Origin: Pelomonas nitida
Lineage (GTDB): Bacteria > Pseudomonadota > Gammaproteobacteria > Burkholderiales > Burkholderiaceae_C
Direction: 5' to 3'
Assembly: GCF_043555975.1 (NCBI RefSeq)
Contig: NZ_JBIGIA010000020.1
Coordinates: forward strand, 28,015 to 92,014
DNA: 64,000 nt
Part shown: positions 44,165 through 52,783 of the stretch, piece after piece
Layout: each line of letters begins with the position of its first letter
Numbering within the stretch: position 1 is the first letter of the stretch
Program-made: the position numbers and the translations under genes
The notes under the pieces: model-generated
The model's input: only the letters and a program-made list of their open reading frames with translations
Told to the model about the DNA's origin: nothing
The model's database searches: none

Positions 44165-46420
44165 TCAACGCGGCGCCGTCCATGAAGCCGCCACACGGGC
44201 GCTGCTGTAGACATTGGCGGCGGTGATGTTGTTGGCGGCGAGGTTGACGTCGCAGCCGCGTTCGCTGGCCGCCGAGTTGCGAGAGCACAGCGGCCGGTGC
44301 AGCAGCTCGATGCGGTCGATCGCGCGGCCGTCGTCAGGCAGGTTCACGGCCCAGGTCGTGAAGCCCTCCATCGGGTCGGTCGTCGCCTTGGCCTCGCCGG
44401 GCATCGCCACCATGCGTTGGCTGCCGTCGCGGTAGAGCACGCGCAAATGCAGGTCATAGCCCCACCAGAAGGTATCGCCGCTGACGCTGCGTTTGATGGC
44501 GTCGAGCTGCTCGGGCTGGCTCGGGTCCCACAGGCGCATGAGATGGCCGCGGGTGGCCTGGGCGGCATAGATGGTGCTGGTCGCGTCGTTGGTGGCGTCG
44601 AAGGTGCCGAAGACGGTGACGACCGGCACGTCGAACTGCTGCGGATAGCGGAAGTCGTGGTACTGCTCGTAGCGTTGGCCGGCCGGTGCGGTGGGCGGCG
44701 CAGCGAGGAAGCCGGTGTCGCCGCCCGGCGGCCGCAGCAGCTGCTCGTAGGCGGCGGTCGCGGCGGACCAGCGGTGCAGCGTCCATTGACCACTGCTGCT
44801 GATGCGCATCTGCGTGCGCCCGTCCGCGGCGGGTAGCTGGTAACGCGTGGCCTGCGGGGTGTCGGCACTGCTGCCGGCCAGCAGCCGGCTGTAGTAAGGC
44901 ACCGTGCCGCTGGTGGCCGTGGCACCGTTGAAGTAGCGCAGCAGCTTGGCGCTGGCGGCGTCGGAGAAGTGGTCGAAGCGGCGGCCGGAGCGCACGGTGT
45001 TGCAGCCGCGCTGCATCGGGTCTTGCTGCTCGCGGTTCGTGGTGGCGCAGACGGGTGAGACGGGCGTGAAGTCCTGGGCGTCCAGCGCCCAGGTGCGGCC
45101 GAAGCCACCGCCCTGCGGCTGGCCGTCGTCGCGGGTGGTTTCGCCGGCGTAGGGGTGCATCAGGCCGGTGGCGCCGGTCTGCCGGGTGCCGGTCACGTCG
45201 CCCAGGTGGGGCAGCCCCATGGCGTGGCCCATCTCGTGGTTGAAGATGAGGCCGAAATCGTCGCCCGAGCCATGGTTGCCGCCGCCGAGGCCGCCGCCCA
45301 CGCCGCTGTTCATGCCGTGGTTGGCGTACCAGAGGGCGGTGTCGTCCATGCCGTTGGCGCGCTGCAGTGCGGCGACGAGGTTGAGCGTGGCGTCCAGCAC
45401 CGAGAAGCCGCTGTAGGTGGCGCAGCGGGCGGCCTGCTGGTCTGCCGTGGTGCAGTGGGGCTTGACGCTGGCCCATTGCGCGGCGGTCGACTGCACGCCG
45501 CCGGTGGGGGTGGGCGAGTCGGTGCGGGGCGCGATGACGAGGCGCGGCAGCGAGAGGTTGAAAGGCGTCGTCGCGACGCGCAGCGTGCTGATGGGCAGCT
45601 TGCTGCCGAACTCGGCCGGCGCCTCACCCAGTGGGCGCGGCTGGGTGTCGCCGAACAGCAGCGTCGGCACGACGACCAGCGTCAGGTCAGGGCTGGAGCC
45701 CACCTTCAACTCGGCGGCCGTGCGCTGTGCGCTGGCGCCCCCGTCGAGATCCAGCCGCAGCGCCAGCCCCGCGCGCAGCCAGGTGGCGGGCAGTGTGAGG
45801 GTGTAGCTGCGGGTGAGGTCCTGCGTCAGCGGCTGGCTGCGCAGGTCGTTGCTGGCGGGCAGCGTGGCGGGCGCGCGCAGGCACAGTGTCTGGCGGCTGC
45901 CGTCGGGCCAGCTGGCCGTGACGCGGCCGGTCGGCGCGGCGCCGGACGCGGCGCTCACGTCCAGTTTCAACAGCGTGGCGCGGTTCTCCACGAGAAAGAA
46001 GAACGGCCAGCCCGTTTCCATCAAATGGGTCTGGCCGAGCCAGACACGGTCGATGCGCGCCGCGCCGTTGGACACGCCGCTGTCCGGGCAGGTGCCGCCA
46101 AGCACCGGCGAGCTCCAGGTGATGGTCTGCGGGGCGAAGCTGGCCGAGGGGGGCGTGGGCGCTGGTGCAGGTGCAGGTGCAGGTGCAGGTGCAGGTGCAG
46201 GTGCAGGTGCAGGTGCAGGTGCAGGTGCAGGTGCAGGTGCAGGTGCAGGTGCAGGTGCAGGAGACGGAGCTGGCGCTGGCGCTGGCGCTGGCGAGGGTGC
46301 CGGCGCCGATGCGCCCGGTCCTGGCGCCGGGGTCGTGCCTGTGCCGCCGCCGCAGGCGGTGAGCAGCGCGGCCAGGCCCAGGCAGACGCCTGAGCGCCCG
46401 ACGTTGACCTTGTGCTCCAA
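44165..46420 (-). CDS. M66-family (StcE/TagA-like) zinc metalloprotease, lipoprotein
   Basis: 751 residues. The start is a TTG at 46420 with GGGGAG upstream; no ATG suits. A lipobox (LAALLTACGGG) predicts an outer-membrane lipoprotein. Residues 30-90 are an Ala-Pro linker, part of which is encoded by a perfect hexamer array. The zinc motif HEMGHAMGLPHLGD places ligands at His395, His399 and His405 with Glu396, and the preceding YANHGMNSGVGGGLGGGNHG is an M66 hallmark. Upstream repeats DRVWLGQTHLMETGWPFFFL resemble the StcE N-terminal part. M66 proteases cut mucin-like glycoproteins, but the target here is unknown. Confidence 0.85.
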   Translation of the reverse strand: MEHKVNVGRSGVCLGLAALLTACGGGTGTTPAPGPGASAPAPSPAPAPAPAPSPAPAPAPAPAPAPAPAPAPAPAPAPAPAPAPAPAPTPPSASFAPQTITWSSPVLGGTCPDSGVSNGAARIDRVWLGQTHLMETGWPFFFLVENRATLLKLDVSAASGAAPTGRVTASWPDGSRQTLCLRAPATLPASNDLRSQPLTQDLTRSYTLTLPATWLRAGLALRLDLDGGASAQRTAAELKVGSSPDLTLVVVPTLLFGDTQPRPLGEAPAEFGSKLPISTLRVATTPFNLSLPRLVIAPRTDSPTPTGGVQSTAAQWASVKPHCTTADQQAARCATYSGFSVLDATLNLVAALQRANGMDDTALWYANHGMNSGVGGGLGGGNHGSGDDFGLIFNHEMGHAMGLPHLGDVTGTRQTGATGLMHPYAGETTRDDGQPQGGGFGRTWALDAQDFTPVSPVCATTNREQQDPMQRGCNTVRSGRRFDHFSDAASAKLLRYFNGATATSGTVPYYSRLLAGSSADTPQATRYQLPAADGRTQMRISSSGQWTLHRWSAATAAYEQLLRPPGGDTGFLAAPPTAPAGQRYEQYHDFRYPQQFDVPVVTVFGTFDATNDATSTIYAAQATRGHLMRLWDPSQPEQLDAIKRSVSGDTFWWGYDLHLRVLYRDGSQRMVAMPGEAKATTDPMEGFTTWAVNLPDDGRAIDRIELLHRPLCSRNSAASERGCDVNLAANNITAANVYSSARVAASWTAPR
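46164..46259 (-). repeat. Perfect hexanucleotide tandem array (16 copies)
   Basis: GGTGCA is repeated 16 times without error on the plus strand, coding Ala-Pro pairs on the minus strand inside the metalloprotease linker. A perfect array is prone to length change. Hexamer steps keep the frame, so variation would alter linker length only. Confidence 0.95.
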
Positions 46421-46449
46421 GCTTGGCTCCCCGGTTGCTTTCGTGGCGA

Positions 46450-46508
46450 GCGATGTTCGCCGCGCCTCGCCATCCCGGGCGTAGCCGGGGCGCGTCAGTC
46501 GTGACGAG
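46450..46508 (-). promoter_or_regulatory. Upstream motif pair of the M66 gene
   Basis: GCGATGTTCGC at 46450-46460 and CAGTCGTGACGAG at 46496-46508 lie 30 and 76 bp upstream of the TTG start. The same two sequences with the same 46-bp offset lie upstream of the SMP-30-like gene. The second box is palindromic here (CGTCA-GTCG-TGACG). Function unknown; probably shared control. Confidence 0.5.
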
Positions 46509-46620
46509 GCGTTTCTGCTCGCCGGCGCGATGTCTCGCTCACCGCGTCGTCAGCCCGAAGTGGCCCGCGCCTGAACGCCGCCGAAGCGTCACCTGGGGGC
46601 GTTCGCGTCGGCGCTGCAGG

Positions 46621-48153
46621 TCAGTACGGGTAGCCCGGGATCGCGAGGTCCACCTTGTAGACCCCCCGGGCATTGCCGCTGCCCATCGCGGTGATGAACA
46701 AGGTCTTGCGGTCGCTTCCGCCGAAAGCCACGTTCGTGACCGAGCCCGCGCCGCTGGGCATGCGGATGCGGCCAATCTCCTTGCCTTCGGGGCTGAGGAC
46801 GATCACGTCGGTGGAGGTGACATACAGGTTGCCAGCGCAGTCCACCACCATGCCGTCGCCGCTGGAGACGATACCGGCGCCGAAATGCTCGGCCGTGCCG
46901 ACCGAGCCGTCGGCGGCCACGGCGTACTTGAACACCCCGTCCTGGGCCGTGAGGTAGAGCGTCTTCTCGTCAGGCGACAGCGTGATGCCGTTGGGGTTGC
47001 TTCGATTGGCGTCGACCAGCACCGCCGTGCTGCTGCCCGGCGCGACCCGGTAGACACTCGTGCGCGACTGCGGGTTGGGCGAGGCGGCCTGCCAGTTCGG
47101 GTCGGTGAAGTAGAGCGTGCCGTCGCTGCGGAAGGTGAGGTCGTTGGGTGAGTTGAAGCGGGCGCCGTTGTAGCCGTTGACCACCACGGTCTCGGTGCCG
47201 CCGGGCAGCGCAAACCGCACGATGCCGCCGATCTTGTGGCTGGCGCCGTAGAGGCGGCCGGCCTTGTCCACCGCCAGGCCGTTGGTGCCGGCCGTGGCCG
47301 CCAGCACCGTGCCGGTGCCGCTGCTGTCGATCTTCAGGATGCGGCTGGGCGGCGGGTTGTTGCCGGGGCCGAACTCGCTGACATAGAGCGACCCGGACAA
47401 CCACACCGCGCCCTCGACATTGCCGAACTGGGTCTGGTAGTTGTCCTTGGGCAGCGCGTTGTCCAGGCGGGTCACCGTGACCGTGCTGGGTAGCGGCTTG
47501 CTGGCATAAGGGCCGGCGGGGCAAATGGCGTCGGTGGGGGCTGGCGCAGGAGCCGGCGTTGGCGCAGGCGTTGGGGCAGGAGTAGGTGCTGGCGTCGGCG
47601 CAGGCGTTGGTGCAGGAGTGGGTGCTGGCGTGGGCGCCGGAGTGGGCGCGGGCGTTGGGGCCGGCGCAGGAGTGGGAGCAGGCGTCGGCGCTGGCGTTGG
47701 GGCCGGAGCAGGTGTCGGCGCCGGCGTTGGCGCAGGAGTGGGCGCTGGTGTCGGTGCTGGCGTGGGAGCCGGCGTGGGCGCCGGTGTCGGGGCCGGAGCA
47801 GGCGTCGGCGCGGGAGTGGGGGCCGGTGTCGGCGCTGGCGTAGGAGCCGGAGTGGGGGCCGGAGCGGGTGTCGGAGCCGGTGTTGGCGCAGGGGTGGGGG
47901 CCGGCGTAGGCGCGGGTGCAGGCGCTGGCGTCGGGGCCGGGGTTGGCGAAGGAGCTGGCACCGGAGCTGGCACCGGAGCTGGCACCGGAGCCGGCGAAGG
48001 TGCGGGTGTAGGTGCGGGTGTAGGTGCGGGCGCAGGTGCAGCAGGGCCTGGGGTGGCTGCGTCGGTATTGCCGCCGCCGCAGGCGGTCATCAGCGCCGCT
48101 AGGCTCAGGCTGGCGCCGATGCGTACGGCACTCTTGCGGTTCACGCGTGTCAT
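46621..48153 (-). CDS. SMP-30/gluconolactonase-like beta-propeller lipoprotein
   Basis: 510 residues with a GGAGG ribosome site. A lipobox (LAALMTACGGG) is followed by a Pro/Ala/Thr linker covering about residues 33-208, then a six-bladed propeller: GNVEGAVWLSGSLYVSEFGP, GTNGLAVDKAGRLYGA, NSPNDLTFRSDGTLYFTDPN, NPNGITLSPDEKTLYLTAQD, GDGMVVDCAGNLYVTSTD and NVAFGGSDRKTLFITAMG. The conserved Asn/Asp blade positions of SMP-30-type lactonases are kept. A sugar-lactone or other ester substrate is possible. It may be co-regulated with the adjacent metalloprotease. Confidence 0.82.
   Translation of the reverse strand: MTRVNRKSAVRIGASLSLAALMTACGGGNTDAATPGPAAPAPAPTPAPTPAPSPAPVPAPVPAPVPAPSPTPAPTPAPAPAPTPAPTPAPTPAPTPAPAPTPAPTPAPTPAPTPAPTPAPAPTPAPTPAPTPAPTPAPTPAPTPAPTPAPAPTPAPTPAPTPAPAPTPAPTPAPTPAPTPAPTPAPTPAPTPAPTPAPTPAPAPAPTDAICPAGPYASKPLPSTVTVTRLDNALPKDNYQTQFGNVEGAVWLSGSLYVSEFGPGNNPPPSRILKIDSSGTGTVLAATAGTNGLAVDKAGRLYGASHKIGGIVRFALPGGTETVVVNGYNGARFNSPNDLTFRSDGTLYFTDPNWQAASPNPQSRTSVYRVAPGSSTAVLVDANRSNPNGITLSPDEKTLYLTAQDGVFKYAVAADGSVGTAEHFGAGIVSSGDGMVVDCAGNLYVTSTDVIVLSPEGKEIGRIRMPSGAGSVTNVAFGGSDRKTLFITAMGSGNARGVYKVDLAIPGYPY
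47533..48054 (-). repeat. Degenerate Pro-Ala/Pro-Thr coding repeat
   Basis: About 520 bp encode alternating PAPTPAPTP units of the propeller lipoprotein. Third-base variation is high (GTGGGCGCC, GTTGGCGCA and so on), unlike the perfect array at 46164-46259, so it is older or selected at the protein level. It would act as a stiff spacer between lipid anchor and propeller. Confidence 0.9.
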
Positions 48154-48170
48154 CTCATTCCTCCGAGGGC

Positions 48171-48229
48171 GCGATGTTCGCTGCCCGCGGCGGTTGCCGA
48201 GGGTTGCAAACTCCCTCAGTCGTGACGAG
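48171..48229 (-). promoter_or_regulatory. Upstream motif pair of the SMP-30-like gene
   Basis: GCGATGTTCGC at 48171-48181 and CAGTCGTGACGAG at 48217-48229 repeat the pair found before the M66 gene with identical 46-bp offset, here 18 and 64 bp from the start codon. Confidence 0.5.
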
Positions 48230-48251
48230 TGGTATCCCGCGCGCTGCCCGC

Positions 48252-49160
48252 TCAGGTGCGCCGTTTGGCCAGCACGGCCCGCGCGACGCGCGACACCGGC
48301 TCGCGGCCCAGCGCCTGGGAGATGAAGGCGCCGGCGTCGACCAGCTTGTCGAGGGCTATGCCGGTCTCGATGCCCAGGCCGTTCAGCATGAAGACCACGT
48401 CTTCCGTGGCGACGTTGCCCGTTGCACCCTTGGCGTAGGGGCAGCCGCCCAGCCCGGCCACGCTGGCGTGGAAGCTGTGCACGCCCAGCTCCAGGCTGGC
48501 GTAGATATTCGTCAGCGCCTGCCCATAGGTGTCGTGGAAGTGGCCCGACACCTCTTGGCGAGGGAAGTGCTTCAACGCCCGTTCCATCGCCGCCTGCACC
48601 TTGCGCGGCGTGCCGACGCCGATGGTGTCGGCGATGTCGATGGCGTCCACGCCCAGCGCGCGCAGCGGCTTCACGACGGCTTCCACTTGGTCGGCGGTGA
48701 TCTCGCCCTCATACGGGCAGCCCAGCGAGCACGACAGTGCCGCGCGCACCTTCACGCCGGCCGCGTGCGCGCCCTCGATGACGGGCGCGAAGCGCTCCAG
48801 GCTCTCGGCGATGGAGCAGTTGATGTTCTTCTGCGTGAAGGCCTCGCTGGCCGCCGTGAAGACGAGGATCTCGTCGGGCTCGCTCGCCAGCGCCGGTTCC
48901 AGCCCCTTGAGGTTGGGCACCAGCACCGAATACCGCACGCCCGGCTTGCGCGTGATGGCCGCCATGACGGCCGTGTTGTCGCCCATCTGCGGCACCCACT
49001 TCGGTGACACGAAGCTGGTGACCTCGATCTCCTTGAGCCCGGCATCCTGCAGCAGCGCGACGAGCTGCGCCTTGTCGGCCGTGGCGACGCTAGCCTTCTC
49101 GTTCTGCAACCCGTCGCGCGGGCCGACGTCGAGGAGCTTGACGTGGGTGGGTAAGTTCAT
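48252..49160 (-). CDS. mvaB: Hydroxymethylglutaryl-CoA lyase
   Basis: 302 residues. HMGL-like TIM barrel opening LLDVGPRDGLQNEKA, with metal-binding residues in VSGHFHDTYGQAL and the catalytic Cys in SVAGLGGCPYAKGATGNVAT, the enzyme's signature. It splits HMG-CoA to acetyl-CoA and acetoacetate, the final leucine-degradation step. It sits at the 3' end of the minus-strand leucine array and overlaps the upstream membrane-protein gene by 4 bp. Confidence 0.95.
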   Translation of the reverse strand: MNLPTHVKLLDVGPRDGLQNEKASVATADKAQLVALLQDAGLKEIEVTSFVSPKWVPQMGDNTAVMAAITRKPGVRYSVLVPNLKGLEPALASEPDEILVFTAASEAFTQKNINCSIAESLERFAPVIEGAHAAGVKVRAALSCSLGCPYEGEITADQVEAVVKPLRALGVDAIDIADTIGVGTPRKVQAAMERALKHFPRQEVSGHFHDTYGQALTNIYASLELGVHSFHASVAGLGGCPYAKGATGNVATEDVVFMLNGLGIETGIALDKLVDAGAFISQALGREPVSRVARAVLAKRRT

Positions 49161-49630
49161 GGGGAGCCCTCATCGAGATCCATGAAATCGGTGGGCAATG
49201 CGGCCAGGGCGTAGCCCAGCAGCAGCGTGGCTGCGCTGGCGAGCCACAGCCAGTAACCGAGGCCATAGACGTTAAACATCCACTGAGTGGCGTTCTCGTC
49301 AACCATGACGGTGGGGTCAACAAGAAAGCGAAGCATCAATGCCAGCGCCAGCAGCGTCGAGGCCGCCCCCAGCTTGTGCTTGCCGGTGACGAACCCCAGC
49401 CAGCCGCCGAGCAGTGCAGGATTGGCCAGCCAACCCAGGTTGCCGCCCACCAGCACGCCGTACCAGCCAACCAGCAGCACGAAGTAGGCTGGCGTTCCCT
49501 TCACCGTGCCACTCGACTTGAACCCGTATGCATCGTTAAACAGGCATGCGACGAACAGCAGCATGCTGAGCACCAGCGCAAGGTGCGGTGCGTAACGGAA
49601 GAACGCGGTGGCGAGTGGCCGGTTCGACAT
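49157..49630 (-). CDS. Hypothetical membrane protein
   Basis: 157 residues with four predicted membrane spans (LALVLSMLLFVACLF, YFVLLVGWYGVLVGGNLGWL, ASTLLALALMLRFLV, WLWLASAATLLLGYALAAL). It is not recognised. The gene uses more AT-rich codons than its neighbours (for example GCA TCG TTA AAC stretches on the coding complement), which may mean a later arrival. It lies between the carboxylase alpha gene (8 bp) and mvaB (4-bp overlap), so it is transcribed with the leucine genes without an obvious metabolic link. Confidence 0.65.
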   Translation of the reverse strand: MSNRPLATAFFRYAPHLALVLSMLLFVACLFNDAYGFKSSGTVKGTPAYFVLLVGWYGVLVGGNLGWLANPALLGGWLGFVTGKHKLGAASTLLALALMLRFLVDPTVMVDENATQWMFNVYGLGYWLWLASAATLLLGYALAALPTDFMDLDEGSP

Positions 49631-49638
49631 GGCGGGGC

Positions 49639-51633
49639 TCAGGCTTCGAGGCGTAACAGTTCGGCCCCATCGCCCACCTGATCGCCCACGGCGAACAGCA
49701 GCTCGGCCACGGTGCCGTCGCGCGGGGACGAGATGGTGTGCTCCATCTTCATCGCCTCCATGACGGCCAGTGGCTGGCCCTTCGTGACGGTATCGCCGGC
49801 CTGGGCGAGGAAGGCGATGAGCTTGCCCGGCATGGGCGCGGTAAGCCGCCCGCCCTCGGCGGCGCCGTCACCGGCGTGGGCAATGAGGTCCACCTCGGTC
49901 AGTACGGTCGAGCCGTTCGCGGCGAAGACGGCCACGCGCTCGCCCTGGGCGTAGGTCTTCACGCGGACGCGCTGCAGCTCCGATCCATTGCCGAGGAAGA
50001 GTTCGTGCGTTTCAGCATCGGTCGACCGCACGGCGAACTCGATGGCTTCGCCGTCGACCGTCAGCGTCATGCCGCCGCGGTGGTGGCGGGACAGCAGCAC
50101 GGCGTGATGGGTGTCGCCCGTGGCCAGGTCGAAGCGGCGCGAGGCGGCACCGAACAGGCGCCAGCCATCGCGGGCGCTCCACGGGTCGCTGCCCTGCGTG
50201 CCAGCTTCCACGGCCAGTGTGTGGGCGACGACGGCGGCGGCCGACACGCGCAGCGGCAGGCCGGACTGGTTGAACAGCTGGGCCTTCTCGCGCTCGATGA
50301 GGCCGGTGTCGAGGTCCGCCTTCGAGAACGAGTCGGTCGCCGCACAGCGGCGCAGGAAGGCCACGTTGGTGTGCAGGCCGGCGATGTGGGTGTCGCGCAG
50401 CGCGGCGTCGAGGCGGGCCAGCGCCTGCGCGCGGTCTTCGCCCCAGACGATGAGCTTGGCGATCATCGAGTCGTAGAACGGGCTGATCGCATCGCCTTCG
50501 CGCACGCCGGCATCGATGCGAACGTCGCCACGTTGGAAGGCGACGTGAGAAGGCCAGCGCGCCACGTCCAGCGTGCCGGTGGCGGGCAGGAAGCCGCCGT
50601 CCGGGTTCTCGGCGCAGATGCGGGCCTCGATCGCGTGGCCGCGCATCGCCAGCTGCGATTGCTTCAGCGGCAGTGGCTCGCCCGAGGCCACGCGCAACTG
50701 CCACTCCACCAGGTCTAGCCCGGTGATCGCCTCCGTCACCGGATGCTCGACCTGCAGCCGCGTGTTCATTTCCATGAAATAGAAGCGTCCGTCTTGTTCC
50801 GCGATGAACTCGACCGTGCCCGCACCGACATAACCAACCGCCTTGGCGGCGGCCACCGCCGCCTCGCCCATCTGGGCGCGGCGCTCCGGCGTCATGCCGG
50901 GGGCCGGCGCTTCCTCCAGCACCTTCTGGTGGCGGCGCTGCACGGAGCAGTCGCGCTCGAACAGATAGACGCAGTTGCCCAGCGAGTCGCCGAACACCTG
51001 GATCTCGATGTGGCGGGGCTTTTGCACATAGCGCTCGATGAGCACCGCGTCGTCGCCGAAGCTGTTGATGGCCTCGCGCTTGCACGAGGCCAGCGCGGCG
51101 TCGAACTCGTCGGCGCTGTAGACCGCCCGCATGCCCTTGCCGCCGCCACCGGCGCTGGCCTTGATGAGCGCGGGGTAGCCGATGCGGCTGGCTTCGCGCT
51201 TGAGCAGTGCGGGGTCTTGATCGGCACCGTGATAGCCCGGCACCAGCGGCACGCCGGCCTGCTCCATCAAGCGCTTGGATTCGGCCTTCAGGCCCATGGC
51301 CTGGATGGCACTGGGCGGCGGGCCGATGAAGACGAGGCCGGCATCGGCGCAGGCCTGGGCAAACGCCTCGTTCTCGCTGAGGAAGCCGTAGCCGGGGTGC
51401 ACGGCCTGCGCGCCGGTCTGCTTGGCGGCGGCCAGGATGCGCTCCCACTGCAGATAGGAGTCGCGCGGCGCGGGCCCGCCGATGTGGACGGCTTCGTCGC
51501 AGGCCTGCACGTGCTGCGCGTCGCGGTCGGCGTCGGAATAGACGGCGACCGTCTGGATGCCGAGTCGGCGTGCAGTCGCCGCCACCCGGCACGCGATCTC
51601 ACCGCGATTGGCGATCAGGATCTTGTTGAACAT
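49639..51633 (-). CDS. mccA: Methylcrotonyl-CoA carboxylase biotin-containing alpha subunit
   Basis: 664 residues with a GAGGAGAC ribosome site. Biotin carboxylase domains fill residues 1-445: ILIANRGEIACRVAATARR, SAGGGGKGMRAV for ATP binding, FYFMEMNTRLQVEHPVTE. The C-terminus is the biotinyl domain, with target Lys629 in VMEAMKMEHTI. Acetyl-, propionyl- and methylcrotonyl-CoA carboxylases share this plan. The beta subunit, hydratase and lyase in the same array point to 3-methylcrotonyl-CoA (leucine). It is also called liuD. Confidence 0.93.
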   Translation of the reverse strand: MFNKILIANRGEIACRVAATARRLGIQTVAVYSDADRDAQHVQACDEAVHIGGPAPRDSYLQWERILAAAKQTGAQAVHPGYGFLSENEAFAQACADAGLVFIGPPPSAIQAMGLKAESKRLMEQAGVPLVPGYHGADQDPALLKREASRIGYPALIKASAGGGGKGMRAVYSADEFDAALASCKREAINSFGDDAVLIERYVQKPRHIEIQVFGDSLGNCVYLFERDCSVQRRHQKVLEEAPAPGMTPERRAQMGEAAVAAAKAVGYVGAGTVEFIAEQDGRFYFMEMNTRLQVEHPVTEAITGLDLVEWQLRVASGEPLPLKQSQLAMRGHAIEARICAENPDGGFLPATGTLDVARWPSHVAFQRGDVRIDAGVREGDAISPFYDSMIAKLIVWGEDRAQALARLDAALRDTHIAGLHTNVAFLRRCAATDSFSKADLDTGLIEREKAQLFNQSGLPLRVSAAAVVAHTLAVEAGTQGSDPWSARDGWRLFGAASRRFDLATGDTHHAVLLSRHHRGGMTLTVDGEAIEFAVRSTDAETHELFLGNGSELQRVRVKTYAQGERVAVFAANGSTVLTEVDLIAHAGDGAAEGGRLTAPMPGKLIAFLAQAGDTVTKGQPLAVMEAMKMEHTISSPRDGTVAELLFAVGDQVGDGAELLRLEA

Positions 51634-51676
51634 GGTTTGTCTCCTCAGCCGTCTTCTTGTGGATTCGGGATCGGGG

Positions 51677-51706
51677 TGCGCCGCCGGCCGGTGGGCCGTC
51701 GGCGCA
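51677..51706 (-). terminator. GC hairpin between bioB and mccA
   Basis: TGCGCCGCCGGCC (51677-51689) pairs with GGCCGTCGGCGCA (51694-51706) with one mismatch around a GGTG loop, in the 106-bp space after bioB. There is no T-run on the minus strand, so it may slow or process transcripts rather than stop them. Confidence 0.4.
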
Positions 51707-51739
51707 TGTGCTCGCAGGCAGCGAAAGGTGTCGCGGCGC

Positions 51740-52783
51740 TCAGTGCGCCCGGCAGACCTCGACCTTGGCGGCCGCCTCGGAGGGCGTCAGCTCGGCCTCC
51801 GTCGCGCAGCGCATGCCCAGGCGTGCCAGCAGCGCGCGGTCCTTCTCGGCCTGCGGGTTGCTCGTGGTCAGCAGCTTGTCGCCGTAGAACATGGAGTTGG
51901 CGCCGGCCAGGAAGCACAGCGCCTGCATGGTCTCGGGCATCTCCTCGCGGCCGGCGGACAGGCGCACCATGGCGCGCGGCATCGTGATGCGGGCCACGGC
52001 GATGGTGCGGATGAACTCCAGCGGGTCCAGCGGCGCGGTGCCGGCCAGCGGCGTGCCTTCCACCTGCACGAGGTTGTTGATGGGCACGCTTTCGGGGTAG
52101 GGGTCGAGGTTGGCCAGCTGCACGATGAGGCCGGCGCGCTGGCGGCGCGTCTCGCCCATGCCGACGATGCCGCCGGAGCACACCTTCATGCCCTGCTGGC
52201 GCACGCGGTCCAGCGTGTCCAGGCGGTCTTGATACGTGCGGGTCGTGATGATCTGGCCGTAGAACTCGGGCGAGGTGTCGAGGTTGTGGTTGTAGTAATC
52301 GAGCCCGGCACTTTTGAGCTGCTCGGCCTGGCCGTCTTCCAGCATGCCGGCGGTCAGGCAGGTCTCCAGGCCCAGCGCCTTGACCTCGGAAATCATCTCG
52401 CCGATGGCCTCCAGGTGGCGGGGCTTGGGCGAGCGCCAGGCGGCGCCCATGCAGAAGCGCGTGGCGCCGTTGGCCTTGGCGGCGCGGGCGGCTTCCATCA
52501 CTTCTTCCAGCGGGATCAGCTTCTCGGCCTTCAGCCCGGTGTCGAAGTGGGCCGATTGCGGGCAGTACTTGCAGTCTTCCTCGCAGCCACCGGTCTTGAT
52601 GGACAGCAGCGTGGACAGCTGCACGGCGTTGGCGTCGAAGTGCTCGCGGTGCACCTGCTGGGCGCGGAACAGCAGGTCGTTGAAGGGCAGCTCGAACAGC
52701 GCGGCGACCTCGGCGACGGTCCAGGGCTTGGCCTGACGGCGGTCGGCGTCGGTGGTGGGCGTGAGGGTCTGGATCTGGTTCAT
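51740..52783 (-). CDS. bioB: Biotin synthase
   Basis: 347 residues starting at the ATG at 52783, which overlaps the bioD stop. The radical SAM [4Fe-4S] motif is CEEDCKYC in LSIKTGGCEEDCKYCPQSAH; the second cluster ligands are in FCMGAAWR and related segments with YNHNLDTSPEFYG. It inserts sulfur into dethiobiotin to make biotin. Biotin in turn is needed by the carboxylase encoded 106 bp downstream. Confidence 0.96.
   Translation of the reverse strand: MNQIQTLTPTTDADRRQAKPWTVAEVAALFELPFNDLLFRAQQVHREHFDANAVQLSTLLSIKTGGCEEDCKYCPQSAHFDTGLKAEKLIPLEEVMEAARAAKANGATRFCMGAAWRSPKPRHLEAIGEMISEVKALGLETCLTAGMLEDGQAEQLKSAGLDYYNHNLDTSPEFYGQIITTRTYQDRLDTLDRVRQQGMKVCSGGIVGMGETRRQRAGLIVQLANLDPYPESVPINNLVQVEGTPLAGTAPLDPLEFIRTIAVARITMPRAMVRLSAGREEMPETMQALCFLAGANSMFYGDKLLTTSNPQAEKDRALLARLGMRCATEAELTPSEAAAKVEVCRAH

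Noticed and set aside
46164..46259. Possible CRISPR-like array
   Set aside because: The unit is a 6-bp perfect repeat with no spacers and encodes Ala-Pro in a real protein.
47533..48054. Possible minisatellite or CRISPR
   Set aside because: The periodicity follows codons of a Pro/Ala/Thr linker and the DNA copies are degenerate. It is protein-level repetition.
49639..51633. Acetyl-CoA carboxylase biotin carboxylase (AccC)
   Set aside because: The protein is 664 residues and ends in a fused biotinyl domain, unlike the 450-residue AccC. The neighbours are leucine genes.
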